From Leptospira ainlahdjerensis (GTDB lineage: Bacteria; Spirochaetota; Leptospiria; Leptospirales; Leptospiraceae), in assembly GCF_016919175.1 (NCBI RefSeq), contig NZ_JAFFPU010000048.1, positions 5,016 to 69,015 of the forward strand: 64,000 bases of DNA, in the 5' to 3' direction. The notes under the pieces are model-generated. The model made no database searches. It saw only the letters and a program-made list of their open reading frames with translations, and was not told the origin of the DNA. Numbering within the stretch: the stretch's first letter is position 1; each line of letters begins with the position of its first letter. The translations under genes and the position numbers were made by a program. Positions 27,959 through 42,102 of this stretch are shown one piece after another.

Positions 27959-30271
27959 TTAACGGAGAACCGCAAAACTTGTGAAGTACAACGCCGCGCC
28001 CAATATCCCTGTCGCAACGACAAAACGCAAAAGTCCGGGACCGAGCCCGTCTGCGGTTTGAAATCTATCCCAAAGATCCAGACGTTTCTGCAATTCTCGT
28101 TCTTTTCCCGGCGTTAGGACCGGATATTCTGAAACCACTTTGGGCGGCTCCGGCGCGGGTTCTAATGTGGATTGGCGGTTTCGAATTTTTTCGGCAACTT
28201 TGGATTCTGCGATCAATAACCTTTCCAGACTTGCGTGTTTGAGTGCAAAGAGCGCGCTTAGAGCTTCGTCGATCCAGGAATCCACGACTTCGAGCCATTT
28301 CTGCATATTGTCCTCAGTTGCTCTCGTAAATTCAAACTCGCTAAAAGCGGAAGACCAATCTTTCAAATCGAGATCTTTTAAAAGTTCCGATCCTAATATT
28401 ATATTTTTCTTATGTTTATGTACCTCGGAAAGAGCTTCGTAGACTTGGTTTCCGGCTGCGACGAGTCGAATTAACTCCGCGCTACTCACGTGCCGATCTG
28501 CGGTGACCACAGAGTAGACGTTATTCAACAAGGCTCGACTGTCTTCGATATTTGCTCGGGAATGATCGGCGTAGTGTAGAATCTCCAATAACCCCTGCAA
28601 ATATTCGGGCCAACCCATCCCGATTTCTTCAGCGGCTTTTTTATGGACGGAACGGCATTTTTTATCGTGTTCGAAAATAAGAGTTTGGATTTCTTTACAA
28701 TCTTCTTCCAAACTTTTGATCGCTGACGGAAGTTCCCTCTTTTTTAATTCGTTTCCTCGAAAACGAATGATCCCGTCGGCCGGAGTGTAAAAGCCGTCCC
28801 GCAGACCGGCCAATAAATTTTTTTCTTTTTCCAAGGAACGAAGTTTCTCCAATTGATCGGATAAACTCTGAGGATACAGTTTTTCCAATTCTTCCTTCGG
28901 AGAATCCACTTTATAGTTATAGAATTCCACAGGAGAAGACGCATAACGCACAAAAGATCTTCCTAAGTAGACTCCCCTGTAATTACTGTTGAGATATTCC
29001 TTTTTGTAGAATTCGTCGACCAAGGTTAAAATCTCCGGATCTTGGTTGAATTCCGTTTTGAAATCGGAAAGAATTTTCTCCGTAAATTTTTCACGTAAAG
29101 ATTCCGCGTCGTCAAACACCAACCAGCCGCTTCGGTCGTCCAAAGATCCGGGAATATATCTTTTTTTTGCGTTCGCTTCCCTTTCATGATTGTAAGGATG
29201 AGTCGCCCACATACGGGGAGGCTGTGCGATTTCCGAAGTAAAGACGCGGTGGTTCTCCGGATTTTCGGAAGGTAATTCCGGAACGGCTCCGTAATGAGGA
29301 TTGTTCCAGATTTTTCGAGAATGATCTATGATCTTAGAATGGATCGGAAAGATATCCTTTGCACCTTTCCCGATTCTTATATGATCCGTGATAAATCCCT
29401 GCGTTGTTTCCCAGGCCTCGTCCGCCGCCTGCAATTTATGCAATGCATGAATCAATGCGTCGCTTCCCGTCACGGAGACTGCTACCAAATCCGCTTGAAA
29501 CTCCATCTCTCGGGAAAGCGCCCTTTGCGCTAGAACCACAAGATTGAAAAAAGATTCTAACGCCGATCGAAGAGACCAGATCACAAGACGGAGGATCCAA
29601 CCGATCCAAGCGACGCGAATATCAAAACGGGAAACGGAACGCAAAAAATCATCCAGTGCGTCCCGTCTCGCGATCAGATGCGCCGCAATTTGCTGCGCGA
29701 TATAGACCCAATTCCCGACGGCCATACTTTTCTGCGCAAAATGTCCGAACTCGTGCGCCAGAACCGCTTTCAATTCACTGACGCTCAAAACGTTTACGAG
29801 TGCGAGTCCGATCTCTAAATTCTTCTTAGAAGGAAAGAAAAAATTGAGTATGGATAAATCATAAAAGACACAGGCGTTTACCTGGGGAGAAAGAAATACT
29901 CTGTGCGGTCTTGGAGCTCCGGTCTCGTCCGCTAGTTGATGAAGAAATCGAAAAAGTTGAGGTTGGTCTTTTTCAGTGATTTCGTATTCGTTTCCAAGAC
30001 TTCCCTTTTTTACAAAGAACAAAGCCTTGATCATAAATAAGGAGATCAAGCCGGAACCGATCCCCGCGATCCATGAATAGAAGTCTCCGCCGTTTCCGGT
30101 AAAACCGTGACGGAGAAAAGAATAGGAAGCCCAAGCAAACCATCCGCTTAAGGAAAGATAGACAAGAACAAAGAGAACAAGTCCGAGGACAGTCAGCCAA
30201 AGATTCCGTTTGTGCGCCTGATTCGGTCCTGTGAGATCGGAGGGAATGTGACTCGGAGAGATTGCTTCCAT
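27959..30271 (-). CDS. M48-family membrane metalloprotease
   Basis: About 770 residues. Two N-terminal hydrophobic segments (about 25-55, 65-90) are followed by an M48 zinc protease domain with HEFGH (about residue 173, LAHEFGHFAQKS). In HtpX-like enzymes this faces the cytoplasm and removes damaged membrane proteins. The C-terminal ~400 residues are unusually long, helical and charged, with VTADRHVSSAELIRL, which recalls TerB-like tellurite-resistance folds; a last hydrophobic segment ends the protein. ATG at 30271 has AAGGA upstream; a TTG at 30304 is the alternative start. Confidence 0.8.
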   Translation of the reverse strand: MEAISPSHIPSDLTGPNQAHKRNLWLTVLGLVLFVLVYLSLSGWFAWASYSFLRHGFTGNGGDFYSWIAGIGSGLISLFMIKALFFVKKGSLGNEYEITEKDQPQLFRFLHQLADETGAPRPHRVFLSPQVNACVFYDLSILNFFFPSKKNLEIGLALVNVLSVSELKAVLAHEFGHFAQKSMAVGNWVYIAQQIAAHLIARRDALDDFLRSVSRFDIRVAWIGWILRLVIWSLRSALESFFNLVVLAQRALSREMEFQADLVAVSVTGSDALIHALHKLQAADEAWETTQGFITDHIRIGKGAKDIFPIHSKIIDHSRKIWNNPHYGAVPELPSENPENHRVFTSEIAQPPRMWATHPYNHEREANAKKRYIPGSLDDRSGWLVFDDAESLREKFTEKILSDFKTEFNQDPEILTLVDEFYKKEYLNSNYRGVYLGRSFVRYASSPVEFYNYKVDSPKEELEKLYPQSLSDQLEKLRSLEKEKNLLAGLRDGFYTPADGIIRFRGNELKKRELPSAIKSLEEDCKEIQTLIFEHDKKCRSVHKKAAEEIGMGWPEYLQGLLEILHYADHSRANIEDSRALLNNVYSVVTADRHVSSAELIRLVAAGNQVYEALSEVHKHKKNIILGSELLKDLDLKDWSSAFSEFEFTRATEDNMQKWLEVVDSWIDEALSALFALKHASLERLLIAESKVAEKIRNRQSTLEPAPEPPKVVSEYPVLTPGKERELQKRLDLWDRFQTADGLGPGLLRFVVATGILGAALYFTSFAVLR

Positions 30272-30659
30272 AAAGAACGTCCTTATTGATTCGGAAATTT
30301 TCAAACTTCTGTTTTGAATAGTATAGCCGAAAAAAGGAAAGATCGGGACAAATATTTCGGAAGAAAATCTCGGGAAGAACGAATTCTCGAATTCGCCCTC
30401 TCGTTTTTAGAGGAATTTTGTTGTAGGAACTCCCACGAGGAACAACAATTTCTATCTTTCGTTCGAGGATGCCTTTTTCAAAGTAACGTTTTCCCTCTTT
30501 CGCTGCTAATTTTGTGATCGTCCGTTTCGGCTTTTTATTTCGGTAAGGAGGGAGTTGGTCTTCCCGATATCATGGGAGTTCCTACACAAAAACTAAACTG
30601 CATTCTATTTGCGAAAAAAACCTCAGTGAGGGAGGAAATTCCCAGGTCTTCCCTCCCTT

Positions 30660-30830
30660 TCCCCTTCATTCCAAAAATCTCATAGCCTTTCTTTCCCGCA
30701 AGTTGAGAGGAACTGCTATGAGAATCGTCCCAAGGTTTTTGTCGGAGTTCCGACGAGAGGAATTCTGTTTGCAAAAAGGTTCATTTCCTGATCGGGAAAT
30801 CTGCCCGAGTGTTTTTGCCGCGCTTCTTCG
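30660..30830 (-). repeat. Interspersed palindromic repeat, copy E (diverged)
   Basis: An inverted, diverged copy with CCCGCAAGTTGAGAGGAACTG, a perfect GTCGGA-GT-TCCGAC core (30741-30754), TTTGCAAAAAGG and a decayed GC-rich block. It is in tandem with copy F. The rest of 30305-30660 has only isolated cores, for example GTAGGA-AC-TCCCAC at 30423-30436, and no gene. Confidence 0.65.
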
Positions 30831-30839
30831 ACGCCCAAA

Positions 30840-31055
30840 ATCAGCATAACCTTACCTACAAGTGAGAGGAGAGACAAGGAGGATCGTCCCGAGAGAAGGG
30901 TTTTTAGGAGTTCCTACACGGGGATTTGTGCTTGCAAAATTAGAATTTTGTGATATAGCAAAGTCCTCCGGATTTTTTCCACCACCCACCCCACCTCCCG
31001 AAAATCGGGTGGGGCGCGCGAGTTTCACGGAAGAGCGTCGTAACTACGACAGGCT
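30840..31055 (-). repeat. Interspersed palindromic repeat, copy F
   Basis: An inverted full copy. Read on the minus strand it has GTCGTAGTTACGAC (31050-31037), GCGCGCCCCACCC with its mate GGGAGGTGGGG, a TTTTGCAAGC stretch, and a TGTAGGAACTCCTAAA core (30918-30903). A separate perfect hairpin TCGGACGA-GAAT-TCGTCCGA lies just downstream at 31083-31102. Confidence 0.8.
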
Positions 31056-31275
31056 GATTTTGATTTCAAAGGCCTTGTGGTTTCGGACGAGAATTCGTCC
31101 GAAGTCTTTAAGAAAAGCTTTTGGAAGACAAAGAAAAAAACGGTCCTCCAGTGCTTTGTTTCTATTTTTTGAAAAATCCAAATTCTTCCCTCAATTTTCG
31201 AACCGAAAGGAAGGTCAATTTTCGATTGACGGTTCCGTTTCCGGACGCGATTCTTCCGAGGGAAAGGAGTCCTCT

Positions 31276-31749
31276 ATGAAATCTCGTTCTCTTCTAATTC
31301 TCGCTCTCGTTGTTTCTTTTACTTCCGGCGCGCTTCTCGCGGAAAAATCGACCGACGAACATATCAAAACTCTTTCCTCCGGTTCCGACAGTGAAAAATA
31401 CGAGTCCGCGCTGGCGCTCGGAAAGGGCAAAGAAAAGTCCGCGATTCCGGAACTCATCAATCTTCTCAACCGCAATAACGAGCCAAAAATCGCAACCGCC
31501 GCTGCGATCGCCCTTGGCAAAATTGCGGAACCTGGAGACACTGCGATCGCGCTAAAAAACAAGATTATCTCTTCCGAAAACGGGGACATCGTCTACGCGT
31601 CTTTAGCTTCTCTCCTGAACATCACGACAAAAAACGAAAAGTTAGAAGACTCCACAAAAGAAGCTTTCGAATTTGCAGATAAGAATCGCAGAGGAGACGA
31701 ATACGTTTCCGATTTCCTGGATCTTATCAAAAAGAAACTCAAACTCTAA
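31276..31749 (+). CDS. Secreted HEAT-repeat protein
   Basis: A 157-residue protein with signal peptide (about 1-22, ending LLAEK). The body contains about two HEAT-like alpha-helical repeats (YESALALGKGKEKSAIPELI and ATAAAIALGKIAEPGDTAI). GGAAAGGAG at 31261-31269 gives a strong ribosome binding site for ATG 31276. The open frame extends back to 30862 through repeat F but is not coding there. Likely a periplasmic protein-binding scaffold; no enzyme motif. Confidence 0.8.
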   Translation: MKSRSLLILALVVSFTSGALLAEKSTDEHIKTLSSGSDSEKYESALALGKGKEKSAIPELINLLNRNNEPKIATAAAIALGKIAEPGDTAIALKNKIISSENGDIVYASLASLLNITTKNEKLEDSTKEAFEFADKNRRGDEYVSDFLDLIKKKLKL

Positions 31750-31763
31750 TTTTTCCTAAGCCC

Positions 31764-32525
31764 TTGTTGACTCCTCCGGAAATAAGCCGTTATTCACGGA
31801 ACATTCTTCTGGATGAAGTCAAAAGGAAGGGCCAAGAATCTCTCAAAGCCTCTCGTGTTACTGTGATCGGTGCGGGGGGATTGGGATCTCCCGTTCTCTA
31901 CTATCTCGCGGCGGCTGGTGTTGGAAAGATCCGAATCCTGGATTCGGACTTCATCGATACAACCAATCTTCAAAGACAAATTCTTTTTAAACACTCCGAT
32001 ATCGGTTTTTCCAAATCGGAAATCGCAAAACAAAGAATCCAAGAATTGAATCCTTTTATCGAAATCGAATCTTTTTCTCTTCGTATCAACGAGGAGAATG
32101 CGGAGAATTTTTTAAAAGACAACGACCTGATTTTAGAAGGCTCCGACAATTTCGAAACCAAGTTTTTGATCAACGATCTCGCATGTAAGCTGAACATTCC
32201 TCTTATCATAGCGGGAATTCTTCGTTTTGACGGAATGGTTTTAGGAATTCGTCCCGAAATCGACCCCTGCTATCGTTGTGTCTACGAAACGCTTCCTCCT
32301 TCGAACGCGATTCCGAGTTGTTCCGAGGCCGGAGTGATCGGAAGTATGGCGGGAATCATAGGAAGTATTCAAGCGACGGAGGCCGTTAAATTCTTATTAG
32401 GATTGGTAAACGAAGAATCTCCGGGAGTTTTCGGATCGATTCTTCAATTGGAGGCCAAGTCCATGAACTTTCACAAAGTTTCCCTTTTAAAACGTTCCGA
32501 TTGTAAGGCGTGTTCTCATACATGA
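31764..32525 (+). CDS. MoeB/ThiF-family sulfur-carrier adenylyltransferase
   Basis: A 253-residue E1-like enzyme that adenylates the C-terminal glycine of MoaD- or ThiS-like proteins. The nucleotide-binding loop is VIGAGGLGSPVLYYLAAAG, followed by DSDFIDTTNLQRQILF. The structural zinc is held by two CxxC pairs, CYRC and CKAC near the C-terminus. There is no rhodanese domain, as in MoeB and ThiF. The start is TTG at 31764. It overlaps the next gene by ATGA. Molybdopterin and thiamine roles cannot be distinguished. Confidence 0.88.
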   Translation: MLTPPEISRYSRNILLDEVKRKGQESLKASRVTVIGAGGLGSPVLYYLAAAGVGKIRILDSDFIDTTNLQRQILFKHSDIGFSKSEIAKQRIQELNPFIEIESFSLRINEENAENFLKDNDLILEGSDNFETKFLINDLACKLNIPLIIAGILRFDGMVLGIRPEIDPCYRCVYETLPPSNAIPSCSEAGVIGSMAGIIGSIQATEAVKFLLGLVNEESPGVFGSILQLEAKSMNFHKVSLLKRSDCKACSHT

Positions 32526-32851
32526 GTAAAAAAGAATATTCAAAATCCGATATAGACTACGTGGAAAAGTCCGATATTCTAAAGGAATTTCAAACCCTTC
32601 CCGGGGTCGGTAAGTCGATCGCGATGGATTTTTGGAATCTCGGATTCCGAAGTCTGGATGAAATCAAACCGCAGGATCCTGAAAAACTCTATCTTCGAAT
32701 CTGCGAATTACAAGGAACTCAGGTGGATCGTTGTATGCTCTACGTCTTTCGTTGTGTCTACTACGCACTGAACACAAAACGACCGAATTCGGAAAAGTTA
32801 AAATGGTGGAATTGGAAAGACCCCGTTCCACCTCAAAAATTAAAACGATAA
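32522..32851 (+). CDS. Cdd1-type helix-hairpin-helix protein
   Basis: A 109-residue protein. A helix-hairpin-helix core (LKEFQTLPGVGKSIAMDFWN) is followed by LGFRSLDEIKPQDPEKLY, matching the small 'pathogenicity locus' Cdd1 family. Such HhH folds bind DNA non-specifically; the family function is not established. ATG 32522 overlaps the upstream stop by 4 nt. Its 3' end overlaps the convergent outer-membrane protein gene by 19 nt. Confidence 0.78.
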   Translation: MSKKEYSKSDIDYVEKSDILKEFQTLPGVGKSIAMDFWNLGFRSLDEIKPQDPEKLYLRICELQGTQVDRCMLYVFRCVYYALNTKRPNSEKLKWWNWKDPVPPQKLKR

Positions 32852-34158
32852 TTCGCGCCGACCTGAACGTAGGTCAGAACGGTTTTCGAATCCAATAAGA
32901 TCGGGATTAAAATTTGAGGTGCAAAAACCTTGAGTAAAATTTGAGAAGGATCCGAATTTCCTCCCCCGTCGTTTTCAGTTATATAACCGGATTGTAATGT
33001 ATTTTTGAGAGTCATGTTACTCGCTTCCACAAATAAGCTCCAATCTCCTTTCACCTTTGCGGAAAGTTTCAGATTCAACTCGGTTCCAGTGGATTTCCAT
33101 CGATAGTCCAAACCAAATTGGTTGTATTTGACGGGAACCGAAGATTCCGATCGAAACTCGTCGCTTCGAAAGGAAGACGGACCTTGCATTTCCAAACGGA
33201 GGATCTGGCCTTGTAGAGTGAATCTTTCTAAAAATTTCCATTCAAATCCGAGTCCGACGCTATATCCTTTGAAATGGTTGCTCGTTTCACGATAACTCAC
33301 TCGGTTCGGATTGATTCCCGTCGAGGTGATTCCGCCGATGCTATCGACTTCCTGAGAAGTTTTTGTCCAAATCCTTTCGATTCCTCCGATCACTTGAAGA
33401 TCGAAAACGGGATGAGGATAGGGAGTAAATCCGACCCTTGTGGAAACTTTTTGAAACTTCGTGGTTCCGTTTCCGAAAAGTAGGTTCGTGGTTTTCTCCG
33501 TGGCGGAAGACGAGCCGCTTCCTCCCCCGAAAGAAAGGGTCTGGAATCCTGCGACGTCTAAATTTCCTTTGGCTTCCGTTCCTCGGACTTCGAATGTAAA
33601 ACGGTTCCACGCATAAAATAAACGCGTTGTAGAGCTGTTGTTCCTACTTTTGTAGGGTGTGGATTGTATTTCCGTCTGACCGCCTCCGCCAAAAAGAAGC
33701 CCGGCGTATTGGATTGTCTGGAAAAAAGGACGGAGTTCCGTTTGACTTTCTCCTCCCCCGACTCCGAAAGAACCTTCCAAATAATGTCGTTTAGATTTCG
33801 AAAGTTGTTCGTCCCTCTTTTTAAGTTTTTCTTCCTTGGATTTGAGTTTCTCTTCTTCTTGTTTTCGTTTTTCAGAAAGATCTTTTTCCTCTTTGATTTT
33901 CTTTTCCTTTTCGGAAACAGGAGGTTCCTTACTGACGGAAGAAGGTTCTACGATCTTTCCGAAAGAAATTTTTCGTATCGCGGACTTCGGAAAAACTTTT
34001 GTGGTTCCGTCTGCGAGTTTGAAAGTCACAGATTCTTTGTCCTGAGCGACGATCATACCTTCCAGCTTATCCCCGGATTTCAGAAGAATTGTTTCACCGA
34101 GGAGAGATAAATTTGCAAAAAGGAACAACGCTAATGTTGAGGAAATAATTTTTTTCAT
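32833..34158 (-). CDS. Probable outer-membrane beta-barrel protein with coiled-coil segment
   Basis: About 441 residues from the ATG at 34158, which gives a normal signal peptide (MKKIISSTLALFLFANLSLL). After it come a small beta domain (ILLKSGDKLEGMIVAQD...), a Lys/Glu-rich coiled coil (about 80-125), then a C-terminal region of alternating strands ending YRFNF, a typical barrel C-terminus. The layout resembles surface or periplasm-spanning proteins in which a coiled coil links domains. Function unknown. Confidence 0.7.
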   Translation of the reverse strand: MKKIISSTLALFLFANLSLLGETILLKSGDKLEGMIVAQDKESVTFKLADGTTKVFPKSAIRKISFGKIVEPSSVSKEPPVSEKEKKIKEEKDLSEKRKQEEEKLKSKEEKLKKRDEQLSKSKRHYLEGSFGVGGGESQTELRPFFQTIQYAGLLFGGGGQTEIQSTPYKSRNNSSTTRLFYAWNRFTFEVRGTEAKGNLDVAGFQTLSFGGGSGSSSATEKTTNLLFGNGTTKFQKVSTRVGFTPYPHPVFDLQVIGGIERIWTKTSQEVDSIGGITSTGINPNRVSYRETSNHFKGYSVGLGFEWKFLERFTLQGQILRLEMQGPSSFRSDEFRSESSVPVKYNQFGLDYRWKSTGTELNLKLSAKVKGDWSLFVEASNMTLKNTLQSGYITENDGGGNSDPSQILLKVFAPQILIPILLDSKTVLTYVQVGANYRFNF

Positions 34159-34421
34159 AGAATGGGCCGACTTTAAAACCAGTATCGGGAATCTTAACAC
34201 ATCGCTTAAATCCTGCAATTCGATTTAAAGTTTTAGAAATTAAATTAGAAAGAAAAAAATTTCTTATTGGAGAAAGGAATCCGTTTTCAAGGACTTCAAA
34301 TTTGTAATAAAAACAAAAATCTATAAGTTGCAAAGCGGCTCGAAATTCTTTTTTAAAAAACGAAAGGAAACGAAGAAGTCTTAAAGAGAATCCTCAAGAA
34401 ATACGTTTTTGGAAAAGAACC

Positions 34422-35453
34422 TTAAACGATTTGATTCTTAAGGGAAGAAACGAGTTTCTCCTCTTTATCCAATTTACTTTCTAAGATAAGAATTTTTAGA
34501 TTCTCCGGCGGTTCCGAAATTTTTACCAAATCTTTTTCGGTACAGATTACAAAGTCGTAAGCCTTTGAGATCGACATTAGTTCGTTTTCGTCTTCCATCG
34601 TATAAGAATGATGATCTCGAAAAGATCTCGTCGACAATTCGACGGGATGAAAACTTCGAATCATCGAAAAGAACACCTCGGGATTTCCGATCGCGGTGAA
34701 CGCATAAACTTTTTTTCCATATAAAAGTTTTGTGGAATCCAATTTTAAATTCGGCGATAGGAGTTTGTCCGGTTCCAAGGAAAATCGCAGGATTCCTTTT
34801 GAGAATTTTTTCTGCAAATTCTGAATCACACGTTCGACCGAAGGTTCGTATTTTGAAAACACGATCCAATCCGCTCTGGAAAGCGCTGAGAACGGCTCTC
34901 TCAGATTTCCGGCGGGAATTAAAAATCTATCGGTATGAATTTTGCTCGAATCCAAAAGGACGATGTCCATATCTCTTTCCAAAACGTGATGTTGAAAGCC
35001 GTCGTCCAAAATGACGATCGTATCTTCCTGAATTCCCAATTCTTCTCTAAAACGAAGATAAGAAGCGTAACGATCTCGACCGATCCAAACCTCCGCAAAC
35101 GGGAGATGTTTTTTTAAAAGTATAGGTTCGTCCCCCGCTTCTCTAGGGCTGGATTGTTGTGTGACTCTGAGCCCGTTTTTTGTTTCCGTAGAACCGTAAC
35201 CTCTGGAAAGGAGAATGATTTTTTTCGCCGGAAACTCCCTGTGAATCATTTTGGCGAGAAGGATGGAGAAAGGGGTTTTGCCGGTGCCGCCCATGGAAAG
35301 ATTTCCGACGCTGATTACGAAGGCTCCGGGAAGTTTTTTCTTGGTTGCGAATTTTTGATCGAGTAAAAACAGTCCTCGATAAACAAAGGAAAGGGCGTAG
35401 AAAAGTGGAAAAAAAACTAATTGGAGCAATGAAAAAACGGTAAAAGACTTCAT
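34422..35453 (-). CDS. lpxK: Tetraacyldisaccharide 4'-kinase
   Basis: A 343-residue LpxK, which phosphorylates the 4' position of the lipid A precursor at the inner membrane. An N-terminal membrane anchor helix precedes the P-loop VGNLSMGGTGKTPF; DDGFQHHVLERDMDIVLLD is the family signature. It follows the ABC exporter gene by 17 nt, as in the E. coli msbA-lpxK operon. Leptospira lipid A lacks the usual phosphate pattern, so this gene's presence is notable but expected for the genus. Confidence 0.93.
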   Translation of the reverse strand: MKSFTVFSLLQLVFFPLFYALSFVYRGLFLLDQKFATKKKLPGAFVISVGNLSMGGTGKTPFSILLAKMIHREFPAKKIILLSRGYGSTETKNGLRVTQQSSPREAGDEPILLKKHLPFAEVWIGRDRYASYLRFREELGIQEDTIVILDDGFQHHVLERDMDIVLLDSSKIHTDRFLIPAGNLREPFSALSRADWIVFSKYEPSVERVIQNLQKKFSKGILRFSLEPDKLLSPNLKLDSTKLLYGKKVYAFTAIGNPEVFFSMIRSFHPVELSTRSFRDHHSYTMEDENELMSISKAYDFVICTEKDLVKISEPPENLKILILESKLDKEEKLVSSLKNQIV

Positions 35454-35470
35454 GAGTAAATTAGAATTTT

Positions 35471-41341
<5,871 letters not shown>

Positions 41342-41555
41342 CGTTTCCTCTTTATCTCTATTGATCTCAGAGAAAGACAATAGAAATCGCAAAATCCTTG
41401 TAAAGTATTAGAATTCTTTCGGGCGAGTTTCTGGGAAACTGCGGTGAAGGAGATTCTTGAAATTTGTCAATTGAATTTTGAAAAGACGGTTTTGTCGGAA
41501 TTCCGACGGAGTTGTTTTTCGGGGAGGATTGTTTTTTTGTAATCTCAAGTTTTGC

Positions 41556-41648
41556 GGGAACTCCCCGAAAATTCGCGACTTCTTCTGAAACGTGAAAATG
41601 GGTCGGAACTCCGAAGAATTTTACGGATTCGCCTGAAACAAACGGAAG
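41556..41648. repeat. 93-bp direct repeat, unit 1
   Basis: It differs from the unit at 41751-41843 at only three positions. It contains an AACTCCCC core, CGACTTCTTCTGAAACG and GGGTCGGAACTCCGAAG. It sits in the 761-bp gap between PBP1A and the OmpA-like gene, which holds no gene. Confidence 0.9.
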
Positions 41649-41750
41649 CGGAATCTTAGAAAATTTCTAAATCGTTAGGAGTTCCTACATCTTTTTCTAA
41701 AGAGGAAAATGAATTCTTAGATAGAAATAATTTGGAAAAAAAATGAGTCC

Positions 41751-41843
41751 GGGAATTCCCCGAAAATTCGCGACTTCTTCTGAAACGTGAAAATGGGTCG
41801 GAACTCCGAAGAATTTTACAGATTCGCCTGAAACAAATGGAAG
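41751..41843. repeat. 93-bp direct repeat, unit 2
   Basis: Second unit, 195 bp after the first, 90 of 93 bases identical. Both carry a GTCGGA-AC-TCCGA palindrome core like the one in the wider repeat family. A looser related segment, AATAATTTGGAAAGAAAAG with GTAGGAACTCC, follows at about 42003-42035. Confidence 0.9.
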
Positions 41844-42102
41844 AGAAGAATTTCGGAATGATCCCGATTTGGAAGTTGAGGAATGGGCCTGAAAGCAACG
41901 ATAACGTTTTTATGGGAAAATTAGGAGTTCCAACGGTGTTTCGAAATTCGAACAATGAATCTTTCTTTGAACGTTCGGTAAACTAGCATGGATTCCTTAA
42001 GAAATAATTTGGAAAGAAAAGGGTGTAGGAACTCCCCAAAAAAAACTTTTTTAAAAGAGAATTTCCTTCGAAAGAAAAATTAATGTGGGAACTCACACCC
42101 TT

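Noticed and set aside
31083..31102. Terminator at TCGGACGA-GAAT-TCGTCCGA
   Set aside because: A perfect hairpin, but no T-tract on either side and no gene ending nearby; kept only as a note with copy F.
30862..31275. Long N-terminal extension of the HEAT protein
   Set aside because: Runs through repeat copy F; ATG 31276 has a strong RBS and a signal peptide.
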